Origin: Paenibacillus_G sp049942825
GTDB taxonomy: Bacteria; Bacillota; Bacilli; Paenibacillales; NBRC-103111
Length of the DNA stretch: 64,000 bases
Direction of reading: 5' to 3'
NCBI RefSeq assembly: GCF_049942825.1
Contig: NZ_CP187970.1
Location: 7,378,001-7,442,000 of the forward strand
A program made the translations under genes and the position numbers. Positions 35,949-45,231 of the stretch are shown piece by piece (the first letter of the stretch is position 1; each line of letters starts with the position of its first letter). Below the pieces are notes generated by a model. It saw only the letters and a list, made by a program, of their open reading frames with translations. It did no database searches and was not told the DNA's origin.

Positions 35949-36467
35949 ATGAAAACCATCGACACGCAGGCCGTCTTCACCACCTTGACCCATCCCCTGT
36001 ACCGGCTTACCGAAGCCATCACCCGTCTTAAGGAAGAACATACGATGCTCGAAGAGAAGCTCGCAGAGCTGTACGCCATGGCCAAGACCATCGGACTGCA
36101 GGATGAAACCGGCAACTGGACCCCTGCCCTGCTGCAGCTGGGACAGACCGTCAAAGCGTTCTGGGCGGAGCTCGAGGCCCACTCGGCGTGGGAGGACGCC
36201 GTCATGTTCCCGATGATTACCTGGTATTTCGGCGAGACGCTGGAGCAGTTCACCCTGATGGAGCAGGAGCATGAGCTGGCCGAGCAGTATATCCTGGCCT
36301 TCATCGAGCCTGTGGAGCGCCTGACGGCACCGGTTGAACAGGAGGAAGCCAAAGAACTGGCTTCGATGCTGGTTCAGGCCAATGCCATACTCAAGAATCA
36401 TTTCCGCAAGGAAGAAGAGATTATCGACGCCCTGGCCGACCGTTCGAACGCATTTGGAGGTTTCTAG
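35949..36467 (+). CDS. Hemerythrin-like domain protein
   Basis: 172 residues from the ATG at 35949, with GGAGGG upstream. A four-helix protein with the His/Glu pattern of hemerythrin-like iron sites: LKEEHTMLEEKL, AHSAWEDAVMFP, MEQEHELAEQYI and LKNHFRKEEEII. Probably binds a di-iron centre and senses or buffers oxygen, iron or nitric oxide. Cytosolic. It shares a bidirectional terminator with the next gene. Confidence 0.85.
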   Translation: MKTIDTQAVFTTLTHPLYRLTEAITRLKEEHTMLEEKLAELYAMAKTIGLQDETGNWTPALLQLGQTVKAFWAELEAHSAWEDAVMFPMITWYFGETLEQFTLMEQEHELAEQYILAFIEPVERLTAPVEQEEAKELASMLVQANAILKNHFRKEEEIIDALADRSNAFGGF

Positions 36468-36497
36468 GTGAATGAACCCGGCGGCTTTCCAAACCAA

Positions 36498-36544
36498 TAA
36501 CCCCCAAGCGCGCGCACGCTGTAGGAAGGCCGCACTTGGGGGTA
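36498..36544. terminator. Bidirectional terminator
   Basis: AACCCCCAAG(C/T)GC arms pairing across 36498-36510 and 36531-36544, with A/T tracts on both sides, between two convergent genes. Confidence 0.75.
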
Positions 36545-36548
36545 TTTC

Positions 36549-37034
36549 TCATATTAGTTCGAGCAGCTCCGCGACCTGGCTCTCGATCATCTCCGGGGTA
36601 TCGGTGGGGGCAAAACGCTTCACGACGCGGCCGCTCCGGTCGACAAGAAACTTGGTGAAATTCCACTTGATCGCCTTGGAGCCAAGCAGGCCGCGGGCTT
36701 CGCTGCTGAGGTGCTGGAACAGCGGATGGGCCGCGCTGCCGTTCACGTCAATCCTCGCATACAGCGGGAACGACACGCCATGGTTCAGCTCGCAGGCCTG
36801 CGCAATGTCCGCGTTATCGTGCAGCTCCTGGTCTAGGAACTGGCTGCTCGGGAAGCCCAGCACGGCAAAGCCCTTGTCACGGTACGTGTCATAGAGCTTC
36901 TGCAGTCCCTTGAACTGCGGTGCAAAGCCGCACTTGGTTGCCGTATTCACAATCAGCAGCACCTGCCCTTGGTAAGGGGCCAAGGTTGCCTGTTCGCCGC
37001 GGATGGTGGTCACTTCGAAATCATAGATGGACAT
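36549..37034 (-). CDS. Glutathione peroxidase family thiol peroxidase
   Basis: 161 residues. Active-site Cys in VNTATKCGFAPQ (not selenocysteine), the Gln in FPSSQFLDQE, and Trp/Asn in IKWNFTKFLVD complete the catalytic tetrad. In Gram-positives these BsaA/Gpo enzymes normally use thioredoxin to reduce peroxides. GGAGG lies before the ATG. Confidence 0.93.
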   Translation of the reverse strand: MSIYDFEVTTIRGEQATLAPYQGQVLLIVNTATKCGFAPQFKGLQKLYDTYRDKGFAVLGFPSSQFLDQELHDNADIAQACELNHGVSFPLYARIDVNGSAAHPLFQHLSSEARGLLGSKAIKWNFTKFLVDRSGRVVKRFAPTDTPEMIESQVAELLELI

Positions 37035-37210
37035 GGGCGGGACCTCCTAAGGAATGGTGGAGCGAAGACATGGCCATACTCCGGTTTTATTATTAAATTT
37101 TACACAATTAATTTGGGGTGTCCAGTGTCATATCGTCGTTTCTTCTTCTTGTTTCTTCTATATTAAACACCACGCCTTACGGCAACCCTCCACGGAAGGG
37201 GTATTCATAT

Positions 37211-37262
37211 AAAAAACAGACTCCCGGCGGCGCGGTAACGGAACCACACCCTGGGAGCCTGC
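37211..37262 (-). terminator. Terminator of the rhamnose importer operon
   Basis: Minus-strand CAGGCTCCC pairs with GGGAGTCTG (one G-U), followed by TTTTTT. Confidence 0.75.
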
Positions 37263-37300
37263 TTGGGCATTACTGCTTGAGAAGCCTGTTTACCTTCGGT

Positions 37301-38383
37301 CTAGTATACCGATTTCCACTCGCCGATATTCTTGGCGTCGAATTTGAACGGATCGCCGAGCATGATCTGCGTGCCCTTGTCGTCCGCGATCACTTCCTTG
37401 TCGCCGAGACGGCCGGCCTTGAACTTGTCGCCGGTCTTGCCGGTGATCGTGCCCTGCACGAGCGCGTCGGCCGTGAAGCCCGCCAGATAGCCTACGTCTA
37501 CCGGGTTCCACAGGTACATCCACTGCGACACGCCGGATTCGATGTACTGCGCCATCTCGCTCGGCAGGCCAAGGCCGGTGAGCTGCACCTTGCCCTTCAG
37601 TCCTTTGTCCGTCAGCACCTTGCCTGCCGCCGCAATCCCTACCGTGGTCGGGGCAATGATGCCCTTCAGGTTCGGATACGACTTCAGCAGCGCTTCCGTC
37701 TCGGACACGCTCTTGTCGCGGAGGTCGTCGCCATACGCTACTTTGACCAGCTTCACGTCCTTGTACTTGGGATCTTCGAGCTCCTTCTTCATCCAGTCGA
37801 TCCACAGATTCTGGTTCGTCGCCTGGGAGGTCGCGCTGAGCACGGCGATCTCACCCTTGCCGCCGATCATCTCGGAGATCGCCTGCACCTGCACCCGGCC
37901 GATCCGCTCCGGATCCGCCTGGTTGACGTGCACCATGCGGCTCTGCGCATTCACCGCGGAGTCGAGGGAGAGCACCTTGATGCCCGCATTCATCGCCTTC
38001 TTCAGCGCGGGCTGCAGCGCGTCCGGATCATTGCCGGCAATCGCGATCGCCTGGACCTTCTGCGAGATGAGCTCCTCGATCATCTTGATCTGCGCCTCGG
38101 CCGTCGGCTGGTCCGGCGCCTTCAGGATCGCTTCGCCGCCCATCTCGGTCACCGAGGTCTTGAAGCCTTCCATCATCTTCTCGCCGTACGGGTTGCCCGT
38201 GTTCTTGAAGATGATGGCATACTTCTTCTTGCCCCCCGCTCCGCTGTCCGCCGGCTTTGCTCCTTCACTCTTGGCCGGCTCCGTACCGCTGCCCCCCGCA
38301 GCCGGTGTACTCCCTCCTCCGCAGGCTGCCAGCATGGACAAGCTCAGGACCGCCGTCAAACAAGTCATCACCATTTTTTTCAT
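37301..38383 (-). CDS. rhaS: Rhamnose-type ABC importer binding lipoprotein
   Basis: 360 residues from the ATG at 38383 (GGGGAG upstream). Lipobox LSMLAACGGG, a Gly/Ser/Pro-rich tether, then a periplasmic-binding type I fold with KYAIIFKNTGNPYGEKMMEG. The stretches GIIAPTTVGIAAAGKVL, TGLGLPSEMAQYI and LWNPVDVGYLAG are those I recall from RhaS and related AI-2/rhamnose binding proteins. Last gene of a unit with two permeases and an ATPase. Confidence 0.85.
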   Translation of the reverse strand: MKKMVMTCLTAVLSLSMLAACGGGSTPAAGGSGTEPAKSEGAKPADSGAGGKKKYAIIFKNTGNPYGEKMMEGFKTSVTEMGGEAILKAPDQPTAEAQIKMIEELISQKVQAIAIAGNDPDALQPALKKAMNAGIKVLSLDSAVNAQSRMVHVNQADPERIGRVQVQAISEMIGGKGEIAVLSATSQATNQNLWIDWMKKELEDPKYKDVKLVKVAYGDDLRDKSVSETEALLKSYPNLKGIIAPTTVGIAAAGKVLTDKGLKGKVQLTGLGLPSEMAQYIESGVSQWMYLWNPVDVGYLAGFTADALVQGTITGKTGDKFKAGRLGDKEVIADDKGTQIMLGDPFKFDAKNIGEWKSVY

Positions 38384-38573
38384 GAGTCTGATCTCCCCTG
38401 TCTTCTTCTTGGATTGAAAAAGTGTATACAAACCGCTTCCTTACGGAGGAAGTCAGCCGTATTTGGAATTGGGCCGTTCGTTCGAATCAGATGAGGCAGC
38501 CGCCGGCGCTTCGTTCCCCCTGGCCGAAGAGAACAGGGCAGCCCTGCCGACAGCTCCAGGCGTACGTACGGCC

Positions 38574-39563
38574 TCAAGGGCGGCGCAGCTTAGCAAGCTT
38601 CAGCTTCGGCACCATCACCGCGAAGATCAGCAGCAGCCCGATAATGACAAGCAGCATCTGCGCCGGCACGTTGACCAGCCCGAGCCCGTAGCTCAGCAGC
38701 CCGATAAGGAACACGGCAAGGATTGCGCCGACCATGCGTCCCTTCCCTCCCGCGGTGCTGATCCCGCCGAGCACGACCATCGCGATGACATCGAGCTCGT
38801 AGCCCGTGGCCACATTGGGCCGCGTGCTGCCCATCCGGGACATGAGAAAGACAGCTGTAACCGCTGCCATAACTCCCGTCAGCGTGAAGACAATGACCTT
38901 GATCTTATCGACCTGCACTCCGGAGAAGCGGCTTGCCGTGCTGTTATTGCCGATGGCGTACACTCTCCGGCCGAAGGTCGTCTTATGCAGCAGCAGGCTG
39001 AACGCCGCCGCGAACACCGCAAACACCACCAGTATGAACGGAACCCCGCCGACATACTCCCAGCCGAAGAAGCTGAACCACTCCGGGAAGTTCCCTTTGG
39101 CCTGGTCTTCCAGGATGATGTAGGCAATGCCGCGGTAGATGATCATGGTCGACAAGGTGACGATGACCGCCGACAATTCCTTGAACTTGACGATGAGCAG
39201 CCCGTTAATGAATCCGCAGAGCCCGCCGACGATTAGCCCGACCAGGATGGACAGCTCCATGGGCAGTCCCAGATGGTACAGGTCCGCCATGATGACGGAG
39301 GTCAGCGCAACCGTGGAAGCTACGGAGATGTCGATATCGCCGAGGATCATGACGAGCACCATCGGCAGCACGATGAACGCTTTGTCCAGGAAGCTCATCG
39401 TGGCATCCCGCAGACTCTCGTAATTCAAGTAGTAGGGAGACAAATTGGCATTGATAATATTCACGGCAATCAGAATCACAACGAGCAGCCATTCCCACTG
39501 CAAAAAGAAACTCTTCAGGCTGAACTCCCGTCTTCCCTGCAGCCCTCTTGCTTGCGCTTCCAT
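38574..39563 (-). CDS. Sugar ABC permease (RhaP/RhaQ type), second
   Basis: 329 residues from the ATG at 39563, with GAGGAGGAGG upstream. About nine to ten helices of the BPD_transp_2 (RbsC) family. LGDIDISVASTVALTSVIMA and MVVLGGISTAGGKGRMVGAI are family hallmarks. It forms the membrane channel with the preceding permease. Two bases separate the genes. Confidence 0.92.
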   Translation of the reverse strand: MEAQARGLQGRREFSLKSFFLQWEWLLVVILIAVNIINANLSPYYLNYESLRDATMSFLDKAFIVLPMVLVMILGDIDISVASTVALTSVIMADLYHLGLPMELSILVGLIVGGLCGFINGLLIVKFKELSAVIVTLSTMIIYRGIAYIILEDQAKGNFPEWFSFFGWEYVGGVPFILVVFAVFAAAFSLLLHKTTFGRRVYAIGNNSTASRFSGVQVDKIKVIVFTLTGVMAAVTAVFLMSRMGSTRPNVATGYELDVIAMVVLGGISTAGGKGRMVGAILAVFLIGLLSYGLGLVNVPAQMLLVIIGLLLIFAVMVPKLKLAKLRRP

Positions 39564-39565
39564 CG

Positions 39566-40621
39566 TCAAATCCTCCTCCTCAGCAGGTGGTTGCGGTCCA
39601 CGCCCCGTTTGACGAGCGCGTTGATCATCACGGCCACCAGGATAATCGAGCCCTGGATCGCCATCTGCCAGAACGGCGACACGTCGATGAGCGGCAGCGC
39701 GTTGTTCAAGATGCCGAGCAGGATCGAGCCGAGGATGATCCCGGAGATTTTGCCCGAGCCGCCGGCGATGGAGACCCCGCCCAGAACACAGGCGGCGATA
39801 ACGCTCAGCTCGTAGCCCGAGGCCGTATCCCCTTGGGCGGATGCGAACTTCGAGACCCACAGCACCCCGGCGAGCCCGGAGAGCGCGCCCATGATCGTGT
39901 AGACCAGCCACAGGATGCGGTCGTTGTGGATGCCGCTGATCTTCGCCGACTCGGGATTGCTGCCGACGGCATAGATCTGCCTGCCGGTTCTCGTGTGATT
40001 GATGAAATAGTAGAAGACGATATAGATGAAGACCGCGATCAAAATCAGCGTATTCAGTCCAAGGACCGAACCGGTGGCAATCGCTTTGAAGCTCTCCGGC
40101 ATCTGGTGCGCACTGACCCACTTGCCCCCGGAGACCGTGAAGGTCAGCCCGCGGAACACATTCATCAGTCCGAGGGTTGCGATGATCGGCAGCACCCCCA
40201 TCTTGGCGATCAGAAAGCCGATGATGATGCCGCAAACGACGCCGACCAGCGTCCCGAGGAGCAGTGTCAGCACCGGATGCAGATCCGGTACGGCCTTCAC
40301 GGCCAGTGCGGAGATCATACCCGAGAGGGCCAAGGTCGCCCCGATCGACAGGTCGATGCCCCGTGTGACGATCACAAGCATCATGCCGACGGCAAGTATG
40401 CTGAGGATCGCGGTGTTGGTGACCAGATCGTTAATGTTCTCCAGTGTCAGGAAGCTCGGATTGCGGAGCTGAACGGCTGCCGACAGCAGCACGATGAACA
40501 GCAGGAGCCCGAGCTCTCTGAATTTGGCCAGCTTGGCGCCCAGCGACGGCGCCCCGCCGGTGCGGGAAGCGCCGCTGGGGCCGCTGCCCCCGATGACCTT
40601 CCCCAAGGCTTTTTCAGCCAT
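39566..40621 (-). CDS. Sugar ABC permease (RhaP/RhaQ type), first
   Basis: 351 residues of the RbsC family. Hallmarks: TRGIDLSIGATLALSGMISA and AACVLGGVSIAGGSGKISGI. The N-terminus of about 35 residues is a Gly/Ser-rich cytosolic extension. Partner of the next gene; both are served by the upstream double ATPase. Confidence 0.92.
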   Translation of the reverse strand: MAEKALGKVIGGSGPSGASRTGGAPSLGAKLAKFRELGLLLFIVLLSAAVQLRNPSFLTLENINDLVTNTAILSILAVGMMLVIVTRGIDLSIGATLALSGMISALAVKAVPDLHPVLTLLLGTLVGVVCGIIIGFLIAKMGVLPIIATLGLMNVFRGLTFTVSGGKWVSAHQMPESFKAIATGSVLGLNTLILIAVFIYIVFYYFINHTRTGRQIYAVGSNPESAKISGIHNDRILWLVYTIMGALSGLAGVLWVSKFASAQGDTASGYELSVIAACVLGGVSIAGGSGKISGIILGSILLGILNNALPLIDVSPFWQMAIQGSIILVAVMINALVKRGVDRNHLLRRRI

Positions 40622-40657
40622 GGATCGTTCCCCCTTTTTTTATCTGTCCTGTTGCCT

Positions 40658-42184
40658 CTATCCCGCATGTATCGGAAGCGGCTTGGCTTCGGGGCCGCCG
40701 CTCATCGCAGCCTCGAGGATCGCCTCCTGGGTGACCTGACCGCGCTGAAGCTCGGCCGTGATGCGGCCCTCCTTCATGACGATGACCCGGTCGCTCATCC
40801 CGATCACCTCGGGCATCTCCGAGGATACCAGCAGGATGCCATACCCCTGGGATGCCAGCTCACTGATGATCTCGTAGATGGAGGACTTCGCTCCGACATC
40901 GACCCCTTTGGTCGGCTCATCCAGGATGATGACATCCAGGTCCGCCGTCAAAAGCTTCGCGAACACCACCTTCTGCTGATTGCCGCCCGACAGCGAGGAT
41001 ACGAGATCGTGAATGCTTCTCGCCTTGACGCTGACCTTCTCCGCCAGCGACTGGGAGAGGGCGTCTTCTCTGCCCACGTCCAGCCAGCCTCGGCGGGAGA
41101 GTCCGCCAAGAGACGGGAGCGTAATGTTCCTTCCGATCTCCCAGTCGAGCACGAGCCCCTGCTTCTGCCGGTCCTCCGGCAGGTAGCCGATCCCAAGCCC
41201 CATCGCCTGCAGCGGGTCCCTGACCGTAACGGGGCTGCCCTTCACGAAGACCTGGCCGCGGTCGGCCGGTTCAATGCCGAACAGCGCCTGGCATACCTCC
41301 GTCCGGCCCGCGCCGACAAGCCCGGTGAGGCCGACAATCTCGCCCCGGTACAGAGCGAAGGAGATATCCGCGAAGTAGCCGGTCCTACCAAGTCCTTCCG
41401 TCCTTAGCAGCTCCTCGCCGCGGCGTACTTCCTTCTTAGGGAAGAGCTGGGTCACCTCCCGGCCGACCATCGCGACGATCAAGGCGTCGTTCGTAATCTC
41501 GTTCACGCCCCAGGAGCCGATATACTTCGCATCCCGGAACACGGTTACGCGGCTGGCCAGGCGATACATATCCTCGAACCGGTGCGAGATGAAGATGATC
41601 GCCACCCCGCTGTCCCTCAGCGCTTCGGCAATGCCGTACAGCTGCTCGCTCTCCCGCTGGGTCAGCGCCGCGGTCGGTTCGTCCATGATGATCACCCTGG
41701 CGTCGGTTGACAGCGCTTTCGCAATTTCGACGATCTGCTGCTGGGCCACGCTCAGCGACCCCATCTGCGCTTTGGCATCGAAATCGGCCCCGAGCCGCTC
41801 CAACAGCTTCTGTGCTTCCTGGTGCATCTCCCGCCAATTGATTCTTTTTGTTCGTTTATGTACCTTCTCATGCCCCATGAAAATGTTCTCGGTGACGCTG
41901 AGGTCGGGGTAGCACGTGACATGCTGGTAGATCGCGGCGATGCCGAGCTTCTTGGCGTCGTTCGGGTTCTTGAATTCCGCCCTCTCTCCGTTGTACAGAA
42001 TCTCCCCTTCATCGGGCCGGTGCACGCCGGTAATTACTTTGATGAAGGTCGATTTGCCCGCCCCGTTCTCTCCCATGAGCGCATGGATCTCGCCGGGCCT
42101 CAGCTGAAAGTTCACCCGGTCCAGCGCCTTGACCCCGGGAAACGTCTTTGTAATCGCTCTCAATTCCAGAATGAATTCAGACAT
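40658..42184 (-). CDS. rhaT: Sugar ABC transporter ATPase, tandem domains (RhaT/RbsA type)
   Basis: 508 residues from the ATG at 42184 (GGAG upstream). First domain: Walker A GENGAGKST, Walker B VIIMDEPTAALTQ. Second domain: the usual altered GLVGAGRTEVCQALFG, then LSGGNQQKV and VIILDEPTKGVD. It energises the adjacent two permeases. It has its own promoter region with a DeoR-motif and begins a transcription unit separate from the other ATPase. Confidence 0.92.
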   Translation of the reverse strand: MSEFILELRAITKTFPGVKALDRVNFQLRPGEIHALMGENGAGKSTFIKVITGVHRPDEGEILYNGERAEFKNPNDAKKLGIAAIYQHVTCYPDLSVTENIFMGHEKVHKRTKRINWREMHQEAQKLLERLGADFDAKAQMGSLSVAQQQIVEIAKALSTDARVIIMDEPTAALTQRESEQLYGIAEALRDSGVAIIFISHRFEDMYRLASRVTVFRDAKYIGSWGVNEITNDALIVAMVGREVTQLFPKKEVRRGEELLRTEGLGRTGYFADISFALYRGEIVGLTGLVGAGRTEVCQALFGIEPADRGQVFVKGSPVTVRDPLQAMGLGIGYLPEDRQKQGLVLDWEIGRNITLPSLGGLSRRGWLDVGREDALSQSLAEKVSVKARSIHDLVSSLSGGNQQKVVFAKLLTADLDVIILDEPTKGVDVGAKSSIYEIISELASQGYGILLVSSEMPEVIGMSDRVIVMKEGRITAELQRGQVTQEAILEAAMSGGPEAKPLPIHAG

Positions 42185-42263
42185 CGTACGGGCTCCTATC
42201 CATATTCTTAGAATCTCCCTCGGGACTGAGCCCAGTATAGCACACGACCGACCGAAAATAAAC

Positions 42264-42307
42264 AACAAAATTAACTTTTGTTTTCGATTATGTTTATTCG
42301 TGATTGT
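42264..42307 (-). promoter_or_regulatory. Operator region upstream of the rhamnose importer unit
   Basis: Contains the perfect repeat AACAAAA-N5-TTTTGTT (42264-42282) and the 18-base motif ATGTTTATTCGTGATTGT (42290-42307). The motif shares 15 of 18 bases with a site upstream of the DeoR gene (45125-45142). A TATACT (42240-42235 on the minus strand) may be the -10. Confidence 0.55.
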
Positions 42308-42355
42308 GACAGAAGAAAAGCTAGAGCCTTATAGTTGCATGCCCCCATACTTCGG

Positions 42356-42485
42356 AGCGTTAGAGGGATGGGTAGTGGGGTTCCAGCCGCTGTTAAAGTC
42401 ATGTGGATTAGAATATATATTGAGCGGTAATCACATGACTTTAAAGGCGGACGTTAAGCTCTTCCACCTCACACTCATTCCCATT
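42356..42485. repeat. Dispersed hairpin element, copy 1
   Basis: Inner perfect stem TTAAAGTCATGTG (42393-42405) with CACATGACTTTAA (42432-42444), flanked by CCGC/GCGG. An imperfect outer stem runs from GGGATGGGTAGTGGGG to its partner ending CATTCCC at 42482. A second copy lies near 47205-47325. It sits between the two ATPase units and contains no plausible gene. Confidence 0.7.
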
Positions 42486-42675
42486 CTGGCATATTGCGGC
42501 GCGTTAGAGGCCGGCAAAGGCGGTCCTTCGCTTTTCCCGCTTAAGCCCATCCTTTCCCCGCATTTATATACCACTCAAGGGCGCTTAAGACAATACGGCA
42601 AGTTATTCAAAAACATCCGAAACCACTTAGGCCGTTAACTGCCTAAGCCGATCCGGATCAGCCCTGACGGCATAG
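42486..42675. other. Non-coding region next to hairpin element copy 1
   Basis: Holds a further hairpin CTTAGGC/GCCTAAG (42626-42647) and repeats the word GCGTTAGAG that also flanks the element at 42357. No gene seen. Confidence 0.4.
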
Positions 42676-42716
42676 TAAAAGACATGCCCGCTGCTTTCGG
42701 TCCAAGAGCATGTCTT
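42676..42716 (-). terminator. Terminator after the first ATPase gene
   Basis: Perfect arms AAGACATGC and GCATGTCTT, with TTAC following on the minus strand. It separates the deoR-ATPase unit from the importer unit. Confidence 0.65.
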
Positions 42717-42734
42717 CTCCTCCTTGCTTCTTAC

Positions 42735-44258
42735 TTAGCCTATCCCGCCGCCGGAGGCGTAGTACAGGATCTTCTCCTTCGTCGCCTCGGCTCTCGGCAG
42801 GACCCGGCGGAGCTCTCCTCCGCACATGACGAGAATCCGGTCCGCCATCCCAAGAACCTCCGAGAGGTCTGATGAGATCATGATGACGGACGCGCCCGAG
42901 AGCACCATCTCGTTCATGATGTTGTAGATGTCGGACTTCGAGCTGACGTCGATCCCGGCGGTCGGCTCGTCGAAGATGAGCACCTGGGCGTTCGCGAACA
43001 GCCACTTGGCGAGTACGACCTTCTTCTGCTTCCCGCCGCTGAGGCTGCCGGCCAGCTCCTTCTCGTCGCAGGTGATCTCAAGCCGCTCGATGAGATCCCT
43101 CGCGTAGCCGGTCTCCCGGCCCGCCCGCAGCAGACCGGCGCTGGAGACCCGCTCGAGGTTGGAGAGCGTGATGTTCTCCGAGATCGTCGAGGTGGCGATC
43201 AGCCCTTCATCCGAATACAGCCCGCTCGCATAGCACAAGCCGCACTGCTTCGCGAGGTGGGGGGTCATCCGGGCATAGGGGCGGCCGTTCAGGTGAATCG
43301 TTCCCTCATACGGTCCCTCGATGCCGCACAGCACCTTGGCCAGCAGCCGGCGGCCCGAGCCACTGAGTCCGGTCAGAGCCAGAATCTCCCCCCGGCGCAC
43401 CTCGAAGCCGATGTTCTTCAGCAGCCCCTGGTAGCTGAGATTCTCCACGCGCAGCAGCTCCCTGCCGCTCTTCACCTTGAGCTTCGGGTAGCGGTCGTCC
43501 AGCGGCTTGCCGACCATGCACCGCACGATGTCATCGAGCTCCACATCCGCGGTGGAGCAGGTCAGTACGGCCTCCCCGTCCCGCAGCACCGTGACCCGGT
43601 CGGCGATCCGCTTGATCTCCTCCAGCCGGTGGGAGATGTACAGAACGCAGACGCCCAGCTGCTTCAAGCGGCCGATCACGCCGAAGAGCACCTCGCGTTC
43701 CCCCTCGGTCAGCGACGCCGTCGGCTCATCCATGATCAGAATGCGGGCGTTCTGCGACAGCGCCTTGATGATCTCCACGAACTTCTGCTGGCCCGGTCCG
43801 AGCGACTTCAGCACCGTACGGGCGTCCAGGTCCAGACCCAGGGCCTGCAGATACCGGCCCGTCTCGCGGTAGACGGCCTCCCAGTCGATGAGCCGGTTCC
43901 ACTTTTTGAGCGGCTCCCTGCCCATGTAAACGTTCTCAGCAATGCTCAGATCCTGGAACAGCTTCAGCTCCTGATAGATCATGGCGATGCCGAGCTCCTG
44001 CGCCTGCCTCGGAGAGGCGATGAGTGCAGGCTCCCCGCCGATGTGGATTTCTCCCTCATCGGCCTCGAACCAGCCCGCCAGGATTTTCATCAGGGTCGAC
44101 TTGCCCGCCCCGTTCTCCCCGAGCAGGGCATGCACCTGCCCCCGGTCCGCCGCCAGGTCCACGGCACGGAGCACCGCAGTCTCGCCGAATCTCTTGGTGA
44201 TTCCCTTCATTTGAAGCAGATGCTCCACACCCATGCCTCTTTTCCTGGGGATTTTCAT
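42735..44258 (-). CDS. Second tandem-domain sugar ABC ATPase
   Basis: 507 residues (499 if started at the ATG at 44234, MGVEHLLQMKG). First domain: GENGAGKST, Q-loop IYQELKLFQD and Walker B ILIMDEPTASLTE. Second domain: GLSGSGRRLLAKVLCG, LSGGKQKKV and VLIFDEPTAGID. It lies 25 bases after deoR and is followed by its own terminator, without permease genes. It might drive the downstream permeases as an alternative subunit, or serve permeases encoded elsewhere. Confidence 0.9.
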   Translation of the reverse strand: MKIPRKRGMGVEHLLQMKGITKRFGETAVLRAVDLAADRGQVHALLGENGAGKSTLMKILAGWFEADEGEIHIGGEPALIASPRQAQELGIAMIYQELKLFQDLSIAENVYMGREPLKKWNRLIDWEAVYRETGRYLQALGLDLDARTVLKSLGPGQQKFVEIIKALSQNARILIMDEPTASLTEGEREVLFGVIGRLKQLGVCVLYISHRLEEIKRIADRVTVLRDGEAVLTCSTADVELDDIVRCMVGKPLDDRYPKLKVKSGRELLRVENLSYQGLLKNIGFEVRRGEILALTGLSGSGRRLLAKVLCGIEGPYEGTIHLNGRPYARMTPHLAKQCGLCYASGLYSDEGLIATSTISENITLSNLERVSSAGLLRAGRETGYARDLIERLEITCDEKELAGSLSGGKQKKVVLAKWLFANAQVLIFDEPTAGIDVSSKSDIYNIMNEMVLSGASVIMISSDLSEVLGMADRILVMCGGELRRVLPRAEATKEKILYYASGGGIG

Positions 44259-44283
44259 TCCAATCCGCTGACTCCGCGCCGGC

Positions 44284-45054
44284 TTACTCCAGTTCGAACG
44301 TGGTGAACAGCTTCACGCCCTGCTCGAAGAAGTGCTTTTTGTATTCGGAGGGAATCTGCTTGTTCGTGACCAGCGTCTTGGCGAGGGACAGATCTCCGAG
44401 CTTCGCAAAGCCTCTCTGGTCGAACTTGCTGTAATCGGCCGCAATGATCACTTCGCTGGCGATCCGGCGCACCGCCTGGATGATCATCGCCTCATCGTAG
44501 CTGCCCGTCGTATAGCCCGCATCAAAGTGTACGCCCTTCACGCCCAGAAAAGCCTTATTGACATAGATTCCCTGAAGCAGCTGCAGTGCGGCTCCCCCGA
44601 CGAGGGCGGAGCTCGAGTGCGCCAGGTCTCCTCCGGTCACGATCGTCTTCACGCCCGTATAATCCTTGAGCGCCAGGCCGATCCGCAGATCGTTGGTCAC
44701 CACCGTGACCCGCTTCTCCTGCAGGTTGCGCGCGATCTCCAGGCAGGTCGTACCGGGGCTGAGATAGACCGCTTCCCCGTCCTCGATGAGCCGGGCGGCA
44801 ATGCGGCCGATCATCCGCTTCTCCTCGATGAACTCGTCTTCTTCCTCGACTGCGTTCGCGGCAGGTACCAGCTCTTCGTTCAGCACGGCCCCGCCATAGG
44901 TTTTGGTCAGCACGCCCATCTGCTCGAGCTTATCGAGGTCCCGCCGGATCGTCACCTCGGTCACGGAGAAAAGCTCGCTGAGCTCCATGACATCGACGCG
45001 CTTTTTCGAGAAGAGCAGCTCTTTTATTTTGTTCAATCGCTCAATGGCAAACAT
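44284..45054 (-). CDS. DeoR-family transcriptional repressor
   Basis: 256 residues from the ATG at 45054 (GGGAG upstream). N-terminal HTH with LSELFSVTEVTIRRDLDKLE and the GGAVL wing, then a sugar-phosphate-isomerase-like sensor domain (IGRIAARLIEDGEAVYLSPGTT, VVTNDLRIGLAL, VKTIVTGGDL). DeoR proteins of this kind control rhamnose and related sugar operons. It probably binds the 18-base motif at its own promoter and at the importer promoter. Confidence 0.92.
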   Translation of the reverse strand: MFAIERLNKIKELLFSKKRVDVMELSELFSVTEVTIRRDLDKLEQMGVLTKTYGGAVLNEELVPAANAVEEEDEFIEEKRMIGRIAARLIEDGEAVYLSPGTTCLEIARNLQEKRVTVVTNDLRIGLALKDYTGVKTIVTGGDLAHSSSALVGGAALQLLQGIYVNKAFLGVKGVHFDAGYTTGSYDEAMIIQAVRRIASEVIIAADYSKFDQRGFAKLGDLSLAKTLVTNKQIPSEYKKHFFEQGVKLFTTFELE

Positions 45055-45109
45055 AACGATGCTCCCGTGTCCATAGTTCATATGTACGTTGTTGTGCGTT
45101 CATGAGCCC

Positions 45110-45142
45110 ATTATAACACAACTCTTGTTTCTTTGTGATTGT
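45110..45142 (-). promoter_or_regulatory. deoR promoter with shared operator motif
   Basis: TATAAT (45115-45110 on the minus strand). The motif TTGTTTCTTTGTGATTGT at 45125-45142 matches the importer site in 15 of 18 positions. Autoregulation is inferred. Confidence 0.55.
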
Positions 45143-45231
45143 ATCTGCGAGCGGCTCAAGAGGTAAAGCGGAAGTCCCCAGACGAAGCGAAAAACCCATG
45201 GTGCAGGGCAGCTTCCCAAAGCGGCAGCCTG

